15,256 nucleotides of DNA. It comes from Atopobium sp. (GTDB taxonomy: Bacteria; Actinomycetota; Coriobacteriia; Coriobacteriales; Atopobiaceae). The stretch lies in the NCBI GenBank assembly GCA_015259105.1, contig JABZGZ010000001.1, forward strand, positions 118,147 through 133,402, written 5' to 3'. The notes under the pieces were generated by a model. That model saw only the letters and a list, made by a program, of their open reading frames with translations. It was not told the origin of the DNA and did not search any database. The position numbers and the translations under genes are program-made. This document shows, in pieces, positions 1 through 6,243 of this stretch. Positions within the stretch are counted from its first letter, which is position 1, and the number at the start of each line of letters is the position of its first letter.

Positions 1-196
1 ACACAAAGCTATCAAAGCGCTCTGGATCGTGGTTGAATGCTTTTCTGCACTCAGTAGTAGGAGCAATGGTTTTAGCCCATTCATCAGCGTGTAGGTTCTC
101 TTTTTTGATACCACGAGGCCACAGTCTATCAACGAGTACGCGATACCCATCGTCAGCTTCTGGTGCGTCGTAAGTTCTCTTAAGTTTGATATTCAT
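1..196 (-). CDS. DUF488 family protein, YeaO-like (partial, N-terminal part)
   Basis: The first 65 codons of a minus-strand gene that runs off the left edge of the window. The protein starts MNIKLKRTYDAPEADDGYRV and continues with VLVDRLWPRG, a later DEWAK segment and HDPERFDSF. The DGYRVLVDRLWPRG block and the HDPERF block are typical of the short (about 115-120 residue) YeaO/DUF488 proteins. Their biochemical role is not established, so none is given here. The start codon is the ATG at 194-196, preceded on the minus strand by an AAGGGAG ribosome site at a normal distance. It is divergent from ilvE. The 3' end is outside the window, so intactness cannot be judged. Confidence 0.85.
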   Translation of the reverse strand, partial: MNIKLKRTYDAPEADDGYRVLVDRLWPRGIKKENLHADEWAKTIAPTTECRKAFNHDPERFDSFV

Positions 197-220
197 TTTT
201 GCTCCCTTCAGCTCATGTAC

Positions 221-251
221 GTTATACCGCAAAATATCTATTCGGTTACAA
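221..251 (-). promoter_or_regulatory. candidate promoter for the DUF488 gene
   Basis: Read on the minus strand, TATAAC (221-226) is a good -10 hexamer. TTGTAA (246-251) could be its -35 hexamer, but the 19-bp spacer is longer than ideal. It lies about 25 bp upstream of the start codon. No convincing promoter for ilvE was found in the same 136-bp gap. This is a weak, pattern-only call. Confidence 0.3.
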
Positions 252-332
252 ACTATTTAATAGGACTAGGTATTCATATCCGCATGTTTATGATGAAGTT
301 CATTCTTTAAAACCCACGGAGAAAGGAAAGCC

Positions 333-1379
333 ATGGCAAACTCAGTGGAGAAGAAAGACATCGATTGGACAGCGCTTGGCTTCGCATATACGCAGTGTGA
401 CTACAGCTACGTTGCCCACTACAAAGACGGTGCTTGGGATGAGGGCGGACTTACCACCAATCACAGCATTACACTGTATGAATGCGCAAACATCTTCCAT
501 TATTGCCAGGAGGTTTTTGAGGGTTTAAAAGCTTACACCACAGCTTCTGGCGATATTGTCTGCTTCCGTCCTAACCTCAATGCTCAGCGTATGGCAGACT
601 CTGCAACCCGTCTTGTCATGCCACCATTTCCTGAGGATAGATTTGTTGCTGCTGTTAAAGAGGTTGTTTCTGCAAACGCAGCATGGGTTCCGCCATTTGG
701 TACGGGCGCTACGCTGTATGTTCGTCCATTTATGATTGGTACCGGAAATACTGTTGGTGTTAAGCCATCTCCTACCTATGAGTTCCGCATTATGGTCACT
801 CCAGTTGGAGCGTATTACTCTAACGGCGTTGCTCCTGTTGCACTGACCGTTTCTCCTTATGACCGCGCTGCTCCTCACGGAACCGGCAATATCAAGGCCG
901 GCCTCAACTACGCTATGTCTCTGTACCCAACTACCTGGGCACATGAGCAGGGCTTTGCAGACAGTATGTATCTTGACTCTGGCTCTCGTACCTATGTTGA
1001 GGAGTCCAGTGGCGCAAACTTCCTCTTTGTTGATAAAGAGGGAACCCTGGTTATTCCACAGTCTTACACAGATTCCATTTTGCCTTCTATTACCCGCCGT
1101 TCTCTGGCAACTGTTGCTAAAGATCTGCTGGGCATGAAGGTTGTTGAGCGTCCTGTCCGCTTTGACGAGCTTGACCAGTTTGTTGAGTGCGGTATGTGCG
1201 GTACTGCTGCTGTTATTTCTCCTGTTGGCAAAGTTGTTGACGGCCAGAAAGAGATTGTCTTTGGCGCTGGTATGGAGGCTGTTGGACCAGTTATGTCTAA
1301 GCTCCGCAACACGCTGACCAGCATTCAGTCTGGCGAGATTGAGGCTCCAGAGGCAGACTGGATTTGCAAGATTTGCTAA
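333..1379 (+). CDS. ilvE: branched-chain amino acid aminotransferase
   Basis: Cytoplasmic PLP enzyme of fold type IV. It exchanges the amino group between glutamate and the 2-oxo acids of leucine, isoleucine and valine, the last step of branched-chain amino acid synthesis and the first of breakdown. The 348 residues match the usual length of the long bacterial BCAT group. Visible motifs are the EVFEGLKAY block (residues 60-68), RP at 131-132, the GNIKAGLNYA block with the PLP-binding lysine at about K188, and the following YVEESSGANFLFV segment characteristic of class IV aminotransferases. The start at 333 follows GAGAAAGGA. It is a single-gene unit ending in a strong terminator; the neighbours are unrelated. 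The protein ends in a CxxC-like tail (WICKIC), which is unusual but short. D-amino acid aminotransferases and ADC lyase share the fold, but length and motifs favour BCAT. Confidence 0.96.
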   Translation: MANSVEKKDIDWTALGFAYTQCDYSYVAHYKDGAWDEGGLTTNHSITLYECANIFHYCQEVFEGLKAYTTASGDIVCFRPNLNAQRMADSATRLVMPPFPEDRFVAAVKEVVSANAAWVPPFGTGATLYVRPFMIGTGNTVGVKPSPTYEFRIMVTPVGAYYSNGVAPVALTVSPYDRAAPHGTGNIKAGLNYAMSLYPTTWAHEQGFADSMYLDSGSRTYVEESSGANFLFVDKEGTLVIPQSYTDSILPSITRRSLATVAKDLLGMKVVERPVRFDELDQFVECGMCGTAAVISPVGKVVDGQKEIVFGAGMEAVGPVMSKLRNTLTSIQSGEIEAPEADWICKIC

Positions 1380-1415
1380 GACTTGCATTTTCAACAACGC
1401 TTTGCTTTTAAGAAG

Positions 1416-1453
1416 AAGGCGAGAAGACCAATCGATCTTCTCGCCTTGTTTTT
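1416..1453. terminator. strong intrinsic terminator between convergent ilvE and aldolase genes
   Basis: A perfect 12-bp stem (1416-1427 with 1436-1447, AAGGCGAGAAGA / TCTTCTCGCCTT) has an 8-nt loop and is followed by GTTTTTAT on the plus strand. On the minus strand the stem is followed by a weaker CTTCTTAAAA run. It therefore clearly ends ilvE and may also stop leftward transcription from the aldolase gene. Confidence 0.92.
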
Positions 1454-1495
1454 ATCTGCAAAAGCAGGATACGTACGACGGCTATGCCTTTAAGC

Positions 1496-2347
1496 TTAAG
1501 CCTTGTGGGAAGAGCCCAGGTTATCCATGTGGCTTGCGACAATCTGAGTGATTGCTTCCATACCAGGAACGGAAGGCTTCTTTGGATCAAAGTTGCCAGG
1601 GTTTTCTGACATGTACTTCATGAAGGCTGCAGTAAAGACCTGGCGGAGCTCGGTTGCGTAGTTAACCTTGCAAATACCGTTCTGAATTGCCTCTGCTACC
1701 TGGTCATCTGGAACGCCCGAGGTGCCGTGAAGAACCAGAGGAATATCAAGGCGCTGACGAATTGCCTTGAGGACGCCCTGCTCAATGTGAGGTGTGCCGT
1801 GATAGACGCCGTGAGCGGTACCAACGCCAACTGCAAGAGAAGTGCAGTTAGTGCGAGCGACAAACTCCTCAGCCTGGTCTGGATCAGTGTAGGGGTTCTC
1901 GCCCTCAACAGCTGGGCCGTCGTCCTCTTTGCCGCCAACTTTGCCAAGCTCTGCCTCAACAGGAAGGTTGATAGGGCCAGCAAACTTGGTTACGGATGCG
2001 GTAAGTGCAATGTTGTCCTCAAATGGAACGTGAGAGCCGTCAATCATGACGGAGGTGTAACCGGCACGAGCTGCCTGGATGCAGCGGTCAAAGCCGTCAC
2101 CGTGATCTAGGTGAAGAGCAACAGGAACAGTTGCCTCTTCAGCAGCACAACGAACCATGGCAGCAAAGTAATCAAGGCTTGCGTACTTGATGGTGCCAGG
2201 AGTGGTCTGAAGAATAACAGGGGAGCGGCGCTCTTCTGCTGCCCTAACAACAGCCATTACAAACTCAAGGTTCTCAACGTTAAAGGCGCCAACAGCATAA
2301 TGGCCAGCCTGTGCGTCAAGAAGCATCTGCTTAGTAGTAACGAACAT
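1496..2347 (-). CDS. kbaY: class II ketose-1,6-bisphosphate aldolase, tagatose-bisphosphate type (KbaY/GatY-like)
   Basis: Zinc-dependent aldolase predicted to split tagatose-1,6-bisphosphate (possibly also fructose-1,6-bisphosphate) into glycerone phosphate and glyceraldehyde 3-phosphate. The 283 residues match the length of E. coli KbaY/GatY. Seen in the sequence: TPGT (49-52), HLDHG with catalytic Asp81 and zinc ligand His82, DGSH (103-106), VEAELGKVGGKEDD (130-143), GTAHGVY with zinc ligand His179, LHGTSGVPD with zinc ligand His207, and KVNYATELR. The EAELG-x-GGxEDD block and the ENP-x-x-x-DP tail resemble KbaY/GatY more than the 350-residue fructose-bisphosphate aldolases. The start codon follows AAAGGAG. 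It lies downstream of a sugar-phosphate kinase on the same strand, divergent from a GalNAc-type PTS/deaminase/deacetylase operon, which favours the tagatose route. No KbaZ/GatZ partner subunit is present in the window. A plain class II Fba annotation would also be defensible. Confidence 0.85.
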   Translation of the reverse strand: MFVTTKQMLLDAQAGHYAVGAFNVENLEFVMAVVRAAEERRSPVILQTTPGTIKYASLDYFAAMVRCAAEEATVPVALHLDHGDGFDRCIQAARAGYTSVMIDGSHVPFEDNIALTASVTKFAGPINLPVEAELGKVGGKEDDGPAVEGENPYTDPDQAEEFVARTNCTSLAVGVGTAHGVYHGTPHIEQGVLKAIRQRLDIPLVLHGTSGVPDDQVAEAIQNGICKVNYATELRQVFTAAFMKYMSENPGNFDPKKPSVPGMEAITQIVASHMDNLGSSHKA

Positions 2348-2482
2348 CTATTGCTCCTTTCGCCCCAAAGGGCTCTTTGATTGACTGAAAAAATTGTAAC
2401 GTTTCTCTTACTCTGTTACGTAAGTTTTCTAGAAATAGTTTTGTCTTTGTAACCTTTGGCGAGAAACCCGTCTTGCTGCATA
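2348..2482 (-). promoter_or_regulatory. 135-bp gap between kinase and aldolase genes with two short palindromes
   Basis: The gap is longer than a simple intra-operon spacer. It holds TTACGTAA (2416-2423) and TTTCTAGAAA (2426-2435), two perfect palindromes almost touching each other, and GTTAC/GTAAC half-motifs nearby. They could be an operator or processing site in front of the aldolase gene. No clear -35/-10 pair or terminator was seen. Short palindromes of this size can occur by chance in AT-rich spacers. Confidence 0.25.
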
Positions 2483-3418
2483 TTATTCAGCAATCTTTTT
2501 GATTGTGACCTGCTTCTGAATCTTAGTTGCAACATCTTGATCAAAGCGACCGGTACCTGCAGATAAACAACTTGCGGTAGCACATGAAAGCGCAAAGGTA
2601 AGACACTCTGAAGTTGGTTTTTGCTGAGCAAGTGCAACAGCAAATGAGCCAACAAGGGTATCTCCTGCACCAACAGAATTGATAGCTTCAATTTTTGGAG
2701 GATTTGCTCTAAAGGTTCCTTCATCAGAAACCATGAGCGCACCTTTTGCACCAAGCGAGACAACTACAATTTTAATGCCGCGTTTGTGCAGCTCCTGAGC
2801 TGCCTTTATGACCTCGTCTTCTGTAGTTACTTCTCTTCCTAGAAGTTGACCGATTTCATCGGTGTTTGGTTTGATCATGGTAGGAAGGGCATCAATACAG
2901 GAGGTGAGCAGTGCACCGGATGCGTCTACAATGCAAGGCACGCCCGCAGCCATGGTCTCTTCTATAAGTTCTTTGTAATTTTCGGCAGAAATGCCCTTGG
3001 GAACACTGCCATTAAAGGTAACAACTTCGGCTTCGTTGGTAAGCTGGACAAGTTTTGCCTTGAAAGCAAGGAATTCTTCAGGAAGTACAGGCTGTCCAGG
3101 CTCTAAGAATTCAGTTGATTGCCCGTTTGGCTCCAGGATATTAATGCATGAGCGGGTTTCTTGCTCAGTATAAATAAAATCACTAGTAATACCATCTTTA
3201 TGAGCCAGCTCAACAAGGTATCTTCCGTTATTACCGCCAACAAATCCTGTGGCACAAACGGGGTAGTTAAGGGTGGTAATGGCTCGTGAGGCGTTAAGAC
3301 CCTTGCCGCCCGCGCTGTTATCTACTACCGAGACTCTGTGTACCGTTCCATCTACAACAGGAGAGTCCAGGTAGTACGCTTTATCAATGGATGCATTGAG
3401 TGTTACGGTAACAATCAC
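2483..3418 (-). CDS. PfkB-family sugar-phosphate kinase (1-phosphofructokinase / tagatose-6-phosphate kinase type)
   Basis: Ribokinase-like ATP-dependent kinase. By context it should phosphorylate tagatose-6-phosphate to tagatose-1,6-bisphosphate for the adjacent aldolase; fructose-1-phosphate is the main alternative substrate. Seen: N-terminal VTVTLNASIDKAYYL typical of the FruK/LacC branch, the glycine-rich NSAGGKGLNASRA block (34-46), GFVGGNNG, the VSLGAKGAL segment, and the ATP-site NSVGAGDT with catalytic Asp253. The length of 311 residues is normal. The start chosen is GTG at 3416-3418, preceded by GAGGTGAT and giving the conserved IVTVTLNAS start; an in-frame GTG 30 bp upstream has no ribosome site. 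An ATG at 3420-3422 is out of frame. It is divergent from the PTS operon and probably co-transcribed with the aldolase gene despite the 135-bp gap. Confidence 0.9.
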   Translation of the reverse strand: MIVTVTLNASIDKAYYLDSPVVDGTVHRVSVVDNSAGGKGLNASRAITTLNYPVCATGFVGGNNGRYLVELAHKDGITSDFIYTEQETRSCINILEPNGQSTEFLEPGQPVLPEEFLAFKAKLVQLTNEAEVVTFNGSVPKGISAENYKELIEETMAAGVPCIVDASGALLTSCIDALPTMIKPNTDEIGQLLGREVTTEDEVIKAAQELHKRGIKIVVVSLGAKGALMVSDEGTFRANPPKIEAINSVGAGDTLVGSFAVALAQQKPTSECLTFALSCATASCLSAGTGRFDQDVATKIQKQVTIKKIAE

Positions 3419-3508
3419 GCATATCACCTCGTCTAAAAGACAGTGCACACAAAGTGCTCAGAGGAAAGCAGGGGCGAGAAACACTATGGAACAGCGCCAC
3501 TGCAAATG

Positions 3509-3528
3509 AAATTGAGTTGAATCAATTT
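3509..3528. repeat. inverted repeat upstream of the kinase gene (operator candidate)
   Basis: AAATTGA (3509-3515) and TCAATTT (3522-3528) form perfect 7-bp arms with a 6-bp centre, about 90 bp upstream of the kinase start. AGCGCCA occurs on each side (3493-3499 and 3535-3541), 42 bp apart. The symmetry resembles a dimeric repressor site but matches no operator I can name. Confidence 0.35.
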
Positions 3529-3575
3529 AACCAAAGCGCCATCAAGAAACTATTCTTTAGATGTTCTAAAAAAAG

Positions 3576-3604
3576 ATACCAGTACATAATTTCTTAATAC
3601 CAAT
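3576..3604 (-). promoter_or_regulatory. paired GntR-type half-sites upstream of the kinase gene
   Basis: On the minus strand ATTGGTAT (3597-3604) and ACTGGTAT (3576-3583) occur 21 bp apart, two helical turns. Each matches the left half of the dre sites known for the HutC-subfamily GntR regulators NagR/YvoA (ATTGGTATAGA...) and DasR (ACTGGTCTAGACCA...). The right halves are not conserved, so binding is uncertain. Minus-strand TGGTATCTT here could instead serve as an extended -10 for the kinase gene. Confidence 0.35.
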
Positions 3605-3768
3605 TTTATTTTCTCATCATATTTGAGCAGGATTTTAGGGTTGTTTACTACATTTATTACGTATAAAGGTGCGTTATAAGAACTTCTCATTTTTCAAGGA
3701 TAGCTCTAAATTTTTTAGTGCATCGTCACAATTTATCCATATATCTACCTGCGAAAATAACAACGTGT

Positions 3769-3819
3769 GTACCGTTTACGGTAAAAATAGTACCGTTAAG
3801 CCGTCGATTGTTAACGTAC
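3769..3819. repeat. palindrome and phased direct repeat upstream of the PTS operon
   Basis: TACCGT-TT-ACGGTA (3770-3783) is a perfect 6-bp-arm palindrome. Its left part, GTACCGTT (3769-3776), recurs at 3790-3797, exactly 21 bp further on, and a related inverted GTTAACGTAC follows at 3810-3819. The cluster ends about 25 bp upstream of the candidate -10 hexamer (3843-3848). It looks like an activator or repressor array on one face of the helix. The regulator is unknown to me. Confidence 0.4.
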
Positions 3820-3842
3820 ACATCTCAAGATGCTCACTAGAC

Positions 3843-3880
3843 TATACTTATGTTAGGTTGTTATCTGGTATCTACCACTT
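3843..3880 (+). promoter_or_regulatory. candidate promoter -10 and GntR (DasR/NagR-like) operator for the PTS operon
   Basis: TATACT (3843-3848) is a good -10 hexamer, though no good -35 is visible. Just downstream, CTGGTATCTACCACT (3865-3879) contains inverted TGGTA/TACCA arms (3866-3877). Compared with the known DasR consensus ACTGGTCTAGACCACT it matches at 12 of 16 positions. A site overlapping the expected transcription start would allow repression by the GntR/HutC protein encoded at 7368, with relief by a sugar phosphate. The operator call is firmer than the promoter call. Confidence 0.55.
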
Positions 3881-3955
3881 AGAGAGAAACTTCAACACCC
3901 CTAGTTTTCCGCGTAGCTCCCCAGATAGTTTCCAACTCTTCGAAAGGAGTTTGAC

Positions 3956-4396
3956 ATGGTAGGTTGCGTTTTAACTGGTCATGGAACTTTTGCAAACGGT
4001 CTTGCTGATGCTTTAAAGATGATTGCTGGTGAGCAAGAAGCTTTTGTTCCCGTTCCTTTTATTGAAGCCGGTGCTGCAACATACCCAGAAACTCTTGCTG
4101 CAACAATTTCCGATCTTCTTGACACTACTGACGGTGTGCTGGTTTTCTGCGATCTGCTTGGCGGAACACCTTTTAATCAGGCAATGATTATTGCTCAGAG
4201 TTATTCAAACGTAGAAGTTGTTACCGGCACAAACCTTCCTATGCTTCTTGAAACACTTGGTAGCCGCATGGCAGATACCTCTCTTGAAGAGCTGGTTGAT
4301 ACTGCTGTTTTAGCTGGTAGCCAGGGAGTTGTTCATAAGCGTCTTGAGCTTGAGGTTGAGCCAGAAGATGACATCTTCGGAGACGATGGTATTTAA
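3956..4396 (+). CDS. PTS system mannose/fructose/sorbose-family EIIA component (predicted N-acetylgalactosamine)
   Basis: Cytoplasmic phosphocarrier domain (EIIA-Man fold) that takes phosphate from HPr and passes it to EIIB. The 146 residues match a stand-alone EIIA-Man. The phosphorylated histidine is His9 in LTGHGTFANGL. Other family marks are DGVLVFCDLLGGTPFNQA (59-76) and VVTGTNLPMLLE. The tail is strongly acidic (EVEPEDDIFGDDG). The start follows AAAGGAG at a good distance. It is the first gene of the PTS operon, downstream of the GntR-type operator. Substrate assignment comes from the linked AgaS, deacetylase, kinase and aldolase genes (AgaF role in E. coli terms), not from this protein itself. 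Confidence 0.93.
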   Translation: MVGCVLTGHGTFANGLADALKMIAGEQEAFVPVPFIEAGAATYPETLAATISDLLDTTDGVLVFCDLLGGTPFNQAMIIAQSYSNVEVVTGTNLPMLLETLGSRMADTSLEELVDTAVLAGSQGVVHKRLELEVEPEDDIFGDDGI

Positions 4397-4429
4397 GTAG
4401 CGTTTTGTTGTTGAGTTAAGGAGATGCAC

Positions 4430-4720
4430 ATGGCAAATCTAGCAGAGAACATTCTTGCTTCATCCATTGTTCTTCTCGCGTTCTTGGTAATTTTGGGCCT
4501 TGTTTATTCTTTCTTTGTTTGGAGAGCCTCTTCTAAAAAGGCGGGAACAACTTCAGAGTTTCTGAAGAATCTTCATGCAGGTCAGAAAGTTAAGACTAAT
4601 AGCGGAATGTATGGCGTAGTTAAAAACGTCAAAAAAGAAACAGTAGATGTTGAGTTTGCTCCAAATGTGGTCATCACGTTGGATCGTTGGGCGGTAATCA
4701 GCGTTTCCAACAATAAATAA
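4430..4720 (+). CDS. YajC-like membrane protein within the PTS operon
   Basis: A 96-residue protein with one N-terminal membrane segment (about 12-31), a short basic stretch (WRASSKK) and a C-terminal part with the YajC pattern: FLKNLHAGQKVKTNSGMYG, then VVKNVKKETVDVEFAPNV and RWAVISV. YajC is the small SecDF-associated accessory subunit of the Sec translocon. Genes of this family also sit inside mannose-family PTS operons for host glycans in streptococci (for example the pneumococcal hyaluronate operon), where the role is unclear. The ATG at 4424 abuts the AAGGAG (4418-4423), so the ATG at 4430, six bases downstream of it, is the likelier start. It lies between EIIA and EIIB, which points to a role with the PTS membrane complex or its insertion. 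Whether this is also the housekeeping YajC cannot be seen from this window. Confidence 0.82.
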   Translation: MANLAENILASSIVLLAFLVILGLVYSFFVWRASSKKAGTTSEFLKNLHAGQKVKTNSGMYGVVKNVKKETVDVEFAPNVVITLDRWAVISVSNNK

Positions 4721-4740
4721 ATTTGCAGTAAAACACGCAG

Positions 4741-4793
4741 CGCAAGTTGCGAGTAGTGCGATGAAAATCGCAGATAGCACGCACAAGTGTGCG
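4741..4793 (+). promoter_or_regulatory. run of hairpins between the YajC-like and EIIB genes
   Basis: Within the 95-bp spacer, TGCGAT-GAAA-ATCGCA (4757-4772) forms a 6-bp stem with a GAAA tetraloop. CGCAC-AAGT-GTGCG (4780-4793) forms a second stem ending only a few bases before the EIIB ribosome site (AGAGGAG, about 4801-4807). A smaller GCGCAAGTTGCG element precedes both (from about 4740). There is no T-run, so these are not terminators; mRNA processing or stability control fits better. Confidence 0.5.
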
Positions 4794-4815
4794 CGTAAAG
4801 AGAGGAGAACTTGTT

Positions 4816-5298
4816 ATGGGAGAACCAGATATCAAGCTTGCTCGAATCGATAATCGTTTGATTCATGGTCAGGTTGCTACTCAGTGGAACGGCACCCTTG
4901 GAACTAACCTCATCCTTGTTGCTAATGATGAGGTTGCAGGAAATAAGATGCGCCAGGGCCTCATGGATATGGCTGCTCCAAGTGGCGTTGCAACCAGGTA
5001 CTTTACGCTTCAGAAGACTATTGAGGTAATTCATAAGGCTTCTGCAAGCCAGCACATTTTCTTAGTTGCCGAGAATCCAGAGGATGTCCTCACTCTGGTC
5101 AAGGGCGGTGTTCCAATCAAAAAGGTGAACATCGGCAATATGCACATGGCTGAGGGAAAGCGACAGGTCGCCACAAGTGTGGCGGTAGACGATAAGGACG
5201 TCGCTGCCTTCCGTGAGCTTCAGGAATTGGGGGTGACTCTAGAGATTAGGCGTGTTCCTACGACCCCGGTCGAGGATATCTCAAAGCTATTCGAGTAA
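4816..5298 (+). CDS. PTS system mannose/fructose/sorbose-family EIIB component
   Basis: Phosphocarrier that receives phosphate from EIIA and passes it to the sugar during transport. It has 160 residues, the normal size of a stand-alone EIIB of this family. The phosphorylated histidine is His17 in the signature ARIDNRLIHGQVATQW (9-24). Later family marks include VGNM-like NIGNMHMAEGKRQV and the ELGVTLEIRRVP segment near the end. The ATG at 4816 is preceded by AGAGGAG; an in-frame GTG 27 bp upstream lies inside a hairpin and has no ribosome site, so it was not used. It is followed by an unusually long 138-bp structured spacer before EIIC. Confidence 0.93.
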   Translation: MGEPDIKLARIDNRLIHGQVATQWNGTLGTNLILVANDEVAGNKMRQGLMDMAAPSGVATRYFTLQKTIEVIHKASASQHIFLVAENPEDVLTLVKGGVPIKKVNIGNMHMAEGKRQVATSVAVDDKDVAAFRELQELGVTLEIRRVPTTPVEDISKLFE

Positions 5299-5307
5299 GT
5301 TTTGCGC

Positions 5308-5407
5308 GCAACTTCCTGGTAGAGATTACAAAAAGTTGCAATGGTGCAACGTTTCTAGCAGGTTGGCAAAGGTATTCGGATAGTCTGCCGATCATCGTCA
5401 TCGGTAG
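5308..5407 (+). promoter_or_regulatory. structured spacer between EIIB and EIIC
   Basis: GCAACTT (5308-5314) can pair with AAGTTGC (5333-5339). The same right arm overlaps GTTGCA (5335-5340), which can instead pair with TGCAAC (5345-5350), so the two folds exclude each other. A separate hairpin, CTGCCGAT/ATCGGTAG (5385-5392 with 5400-5407, one G-U pair), precedes the EIIC ribosome site. No T-run follows, so it may be a processing or translation-control region. Confidence 0.45.
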
Positions 5408-5436
5408 TTATGGTGTGTTTGAAAGGAGGAGTTAAG

Positions 5437-6243
5437 ATGGATGTTAGCCCTATTCAGGTGTTATTAATTTTCATCGTTGCGTTTATCGCTGGCATCGATC
5501 AGTTTAGTTTCCTCGAGTCTCTTTACCAGCCAATCGTAACTGGTTTTTTGGTTGGTTTGATTCTTGGTGACGTTCAGACTGGTCTCATTGTTGGTGGTAC
5601 TTATCAGCTTATGACCATCGGCAACATGCCTGTTGGTGGTGCTCAGCCACCTAACGCTGTTATCGGCGGCATTATGTCTGCAGTCTTTGCAATCACTACT
5701 AAGCTTGAGCCAATGGCCGCTGTAGCTGCAGCAATTCCATTCTCCCTGCTTGGTCAGTATGCAGTAACCATCATCTTTACCATTATGTCCCCTGTAATGG
5801 CAACTGCTGATGCATACGCCGAGAAGGCCGATCCTAAGGGAATTGCTCGTATCAACTATGGTGCAATGGCTGCTCTTGGTCTCTTCTTTGGTGTCATTGT
5901 TACCCTGTTCTTCCTGGGTGGCGCTGCATTTGGAACTCAGATCACCACGGCAATTCCAAAGTGGCTCATGAATGCACTGTCCGTCGCCGGTGGCATGATG
6001 CGCTTCGTCGGCTTCGCAATCCTGCTGAAGGTTATGGTTTCTCGCGAGCTTTGGGGCTTCTTCCTCATGGGCTTTGCAGCTGCAATCGTATTTATCAGCA
6101 TTCCTGAGCTCTCTGGTCCAGCACTTCTGCTTCTTGCTCTCATCGGCTTTGGTATCGCATTCTGGGATTACCAGCTCCAGACCAAGATGAAGAATGCTGC
6201 TCCTGCTGTTGTTGCTGGAGGTGACTTCGAAGATGGCATTTAA
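5437..6243 (+). CDS. PTS system mannose/fructose/sorbose-family EIIC component
   Basis: Integral membrane channel subunit that forms the sugar pathway together with EIID. It has 268 residues, normal for the family, and is hydrophobic almost throughout. Family marks are the N-terminal FIAGIDQF, the QPIVTGFLVGLILGDVQTGLIVGGTYQLM block, and GGAQPPNAVIGGI with the conserved PPN-type turn. The ATG at 5437 follows GAAAGGAGGA; an in-frame ATG at 5410 lacks a ribosome site. Its stop codon overlaps the EIID start by 11 bp, indicating coupled translation of the two membrane subunits. AgaW/AgaC-type by context. Confidence 0.94.
   Translation: MDVSPIQVLLIFIVAFIAGIDQFSFLESLYQPIVTGFLVGLILGDVQTGLIVGGTYQLMTIGNMPVGGAQPPNAVIGGIMSAVFAITTKLEPMAAVAAAIPFSLLGQYAVTIIFTIMSPVMATADAYAEKADPKGIARINYGAMAALGLFFGVIVTLFFLGGAAFGTQITTAIPKWLMNALSVAGGMMRFVGFAILLKVMVSRELWGFFLMGFAAAIVFISIPELSGPALLLLALIGFGIAFWDYQLQTKMKNAAPAVVAGGDFEDGI

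Larger units (their letters stand above)
3419..3955. other. 537-bp divergent intergenic control region
   Basis: It holds no convincing gene. It separates the leftward kinase-aldolase genes from the rightward PTS operon and is locally AT-rich. Besides the elements listed separately (inverted repeat at 3509, half-sites at 3576, palindrome at 3770, operator at 3866), TTTAGA-TGT-TCTAAA (3556-3570) is another perfect symmetric element. TTGTTT at 3641 and TATAAA at 3662 make only a poor rightward promoter, with a spacer of about 15 bp. Confidence 0.7.

Noticed and set aside
525..1397. 290-codon minus-strand open frame opposite ilvE
   Set aside because: Same reasoning: antisense to a complete conserved gene, odd composition, crosses into the ilvE terminator region.
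3669..3962. 97-codon open frame in the divergent control region
   Set aside because: It starts at GTG without a correctly spaced ribosome site, overlaps the operators and the EIIA start, and its translation shows no domain-like pattern.
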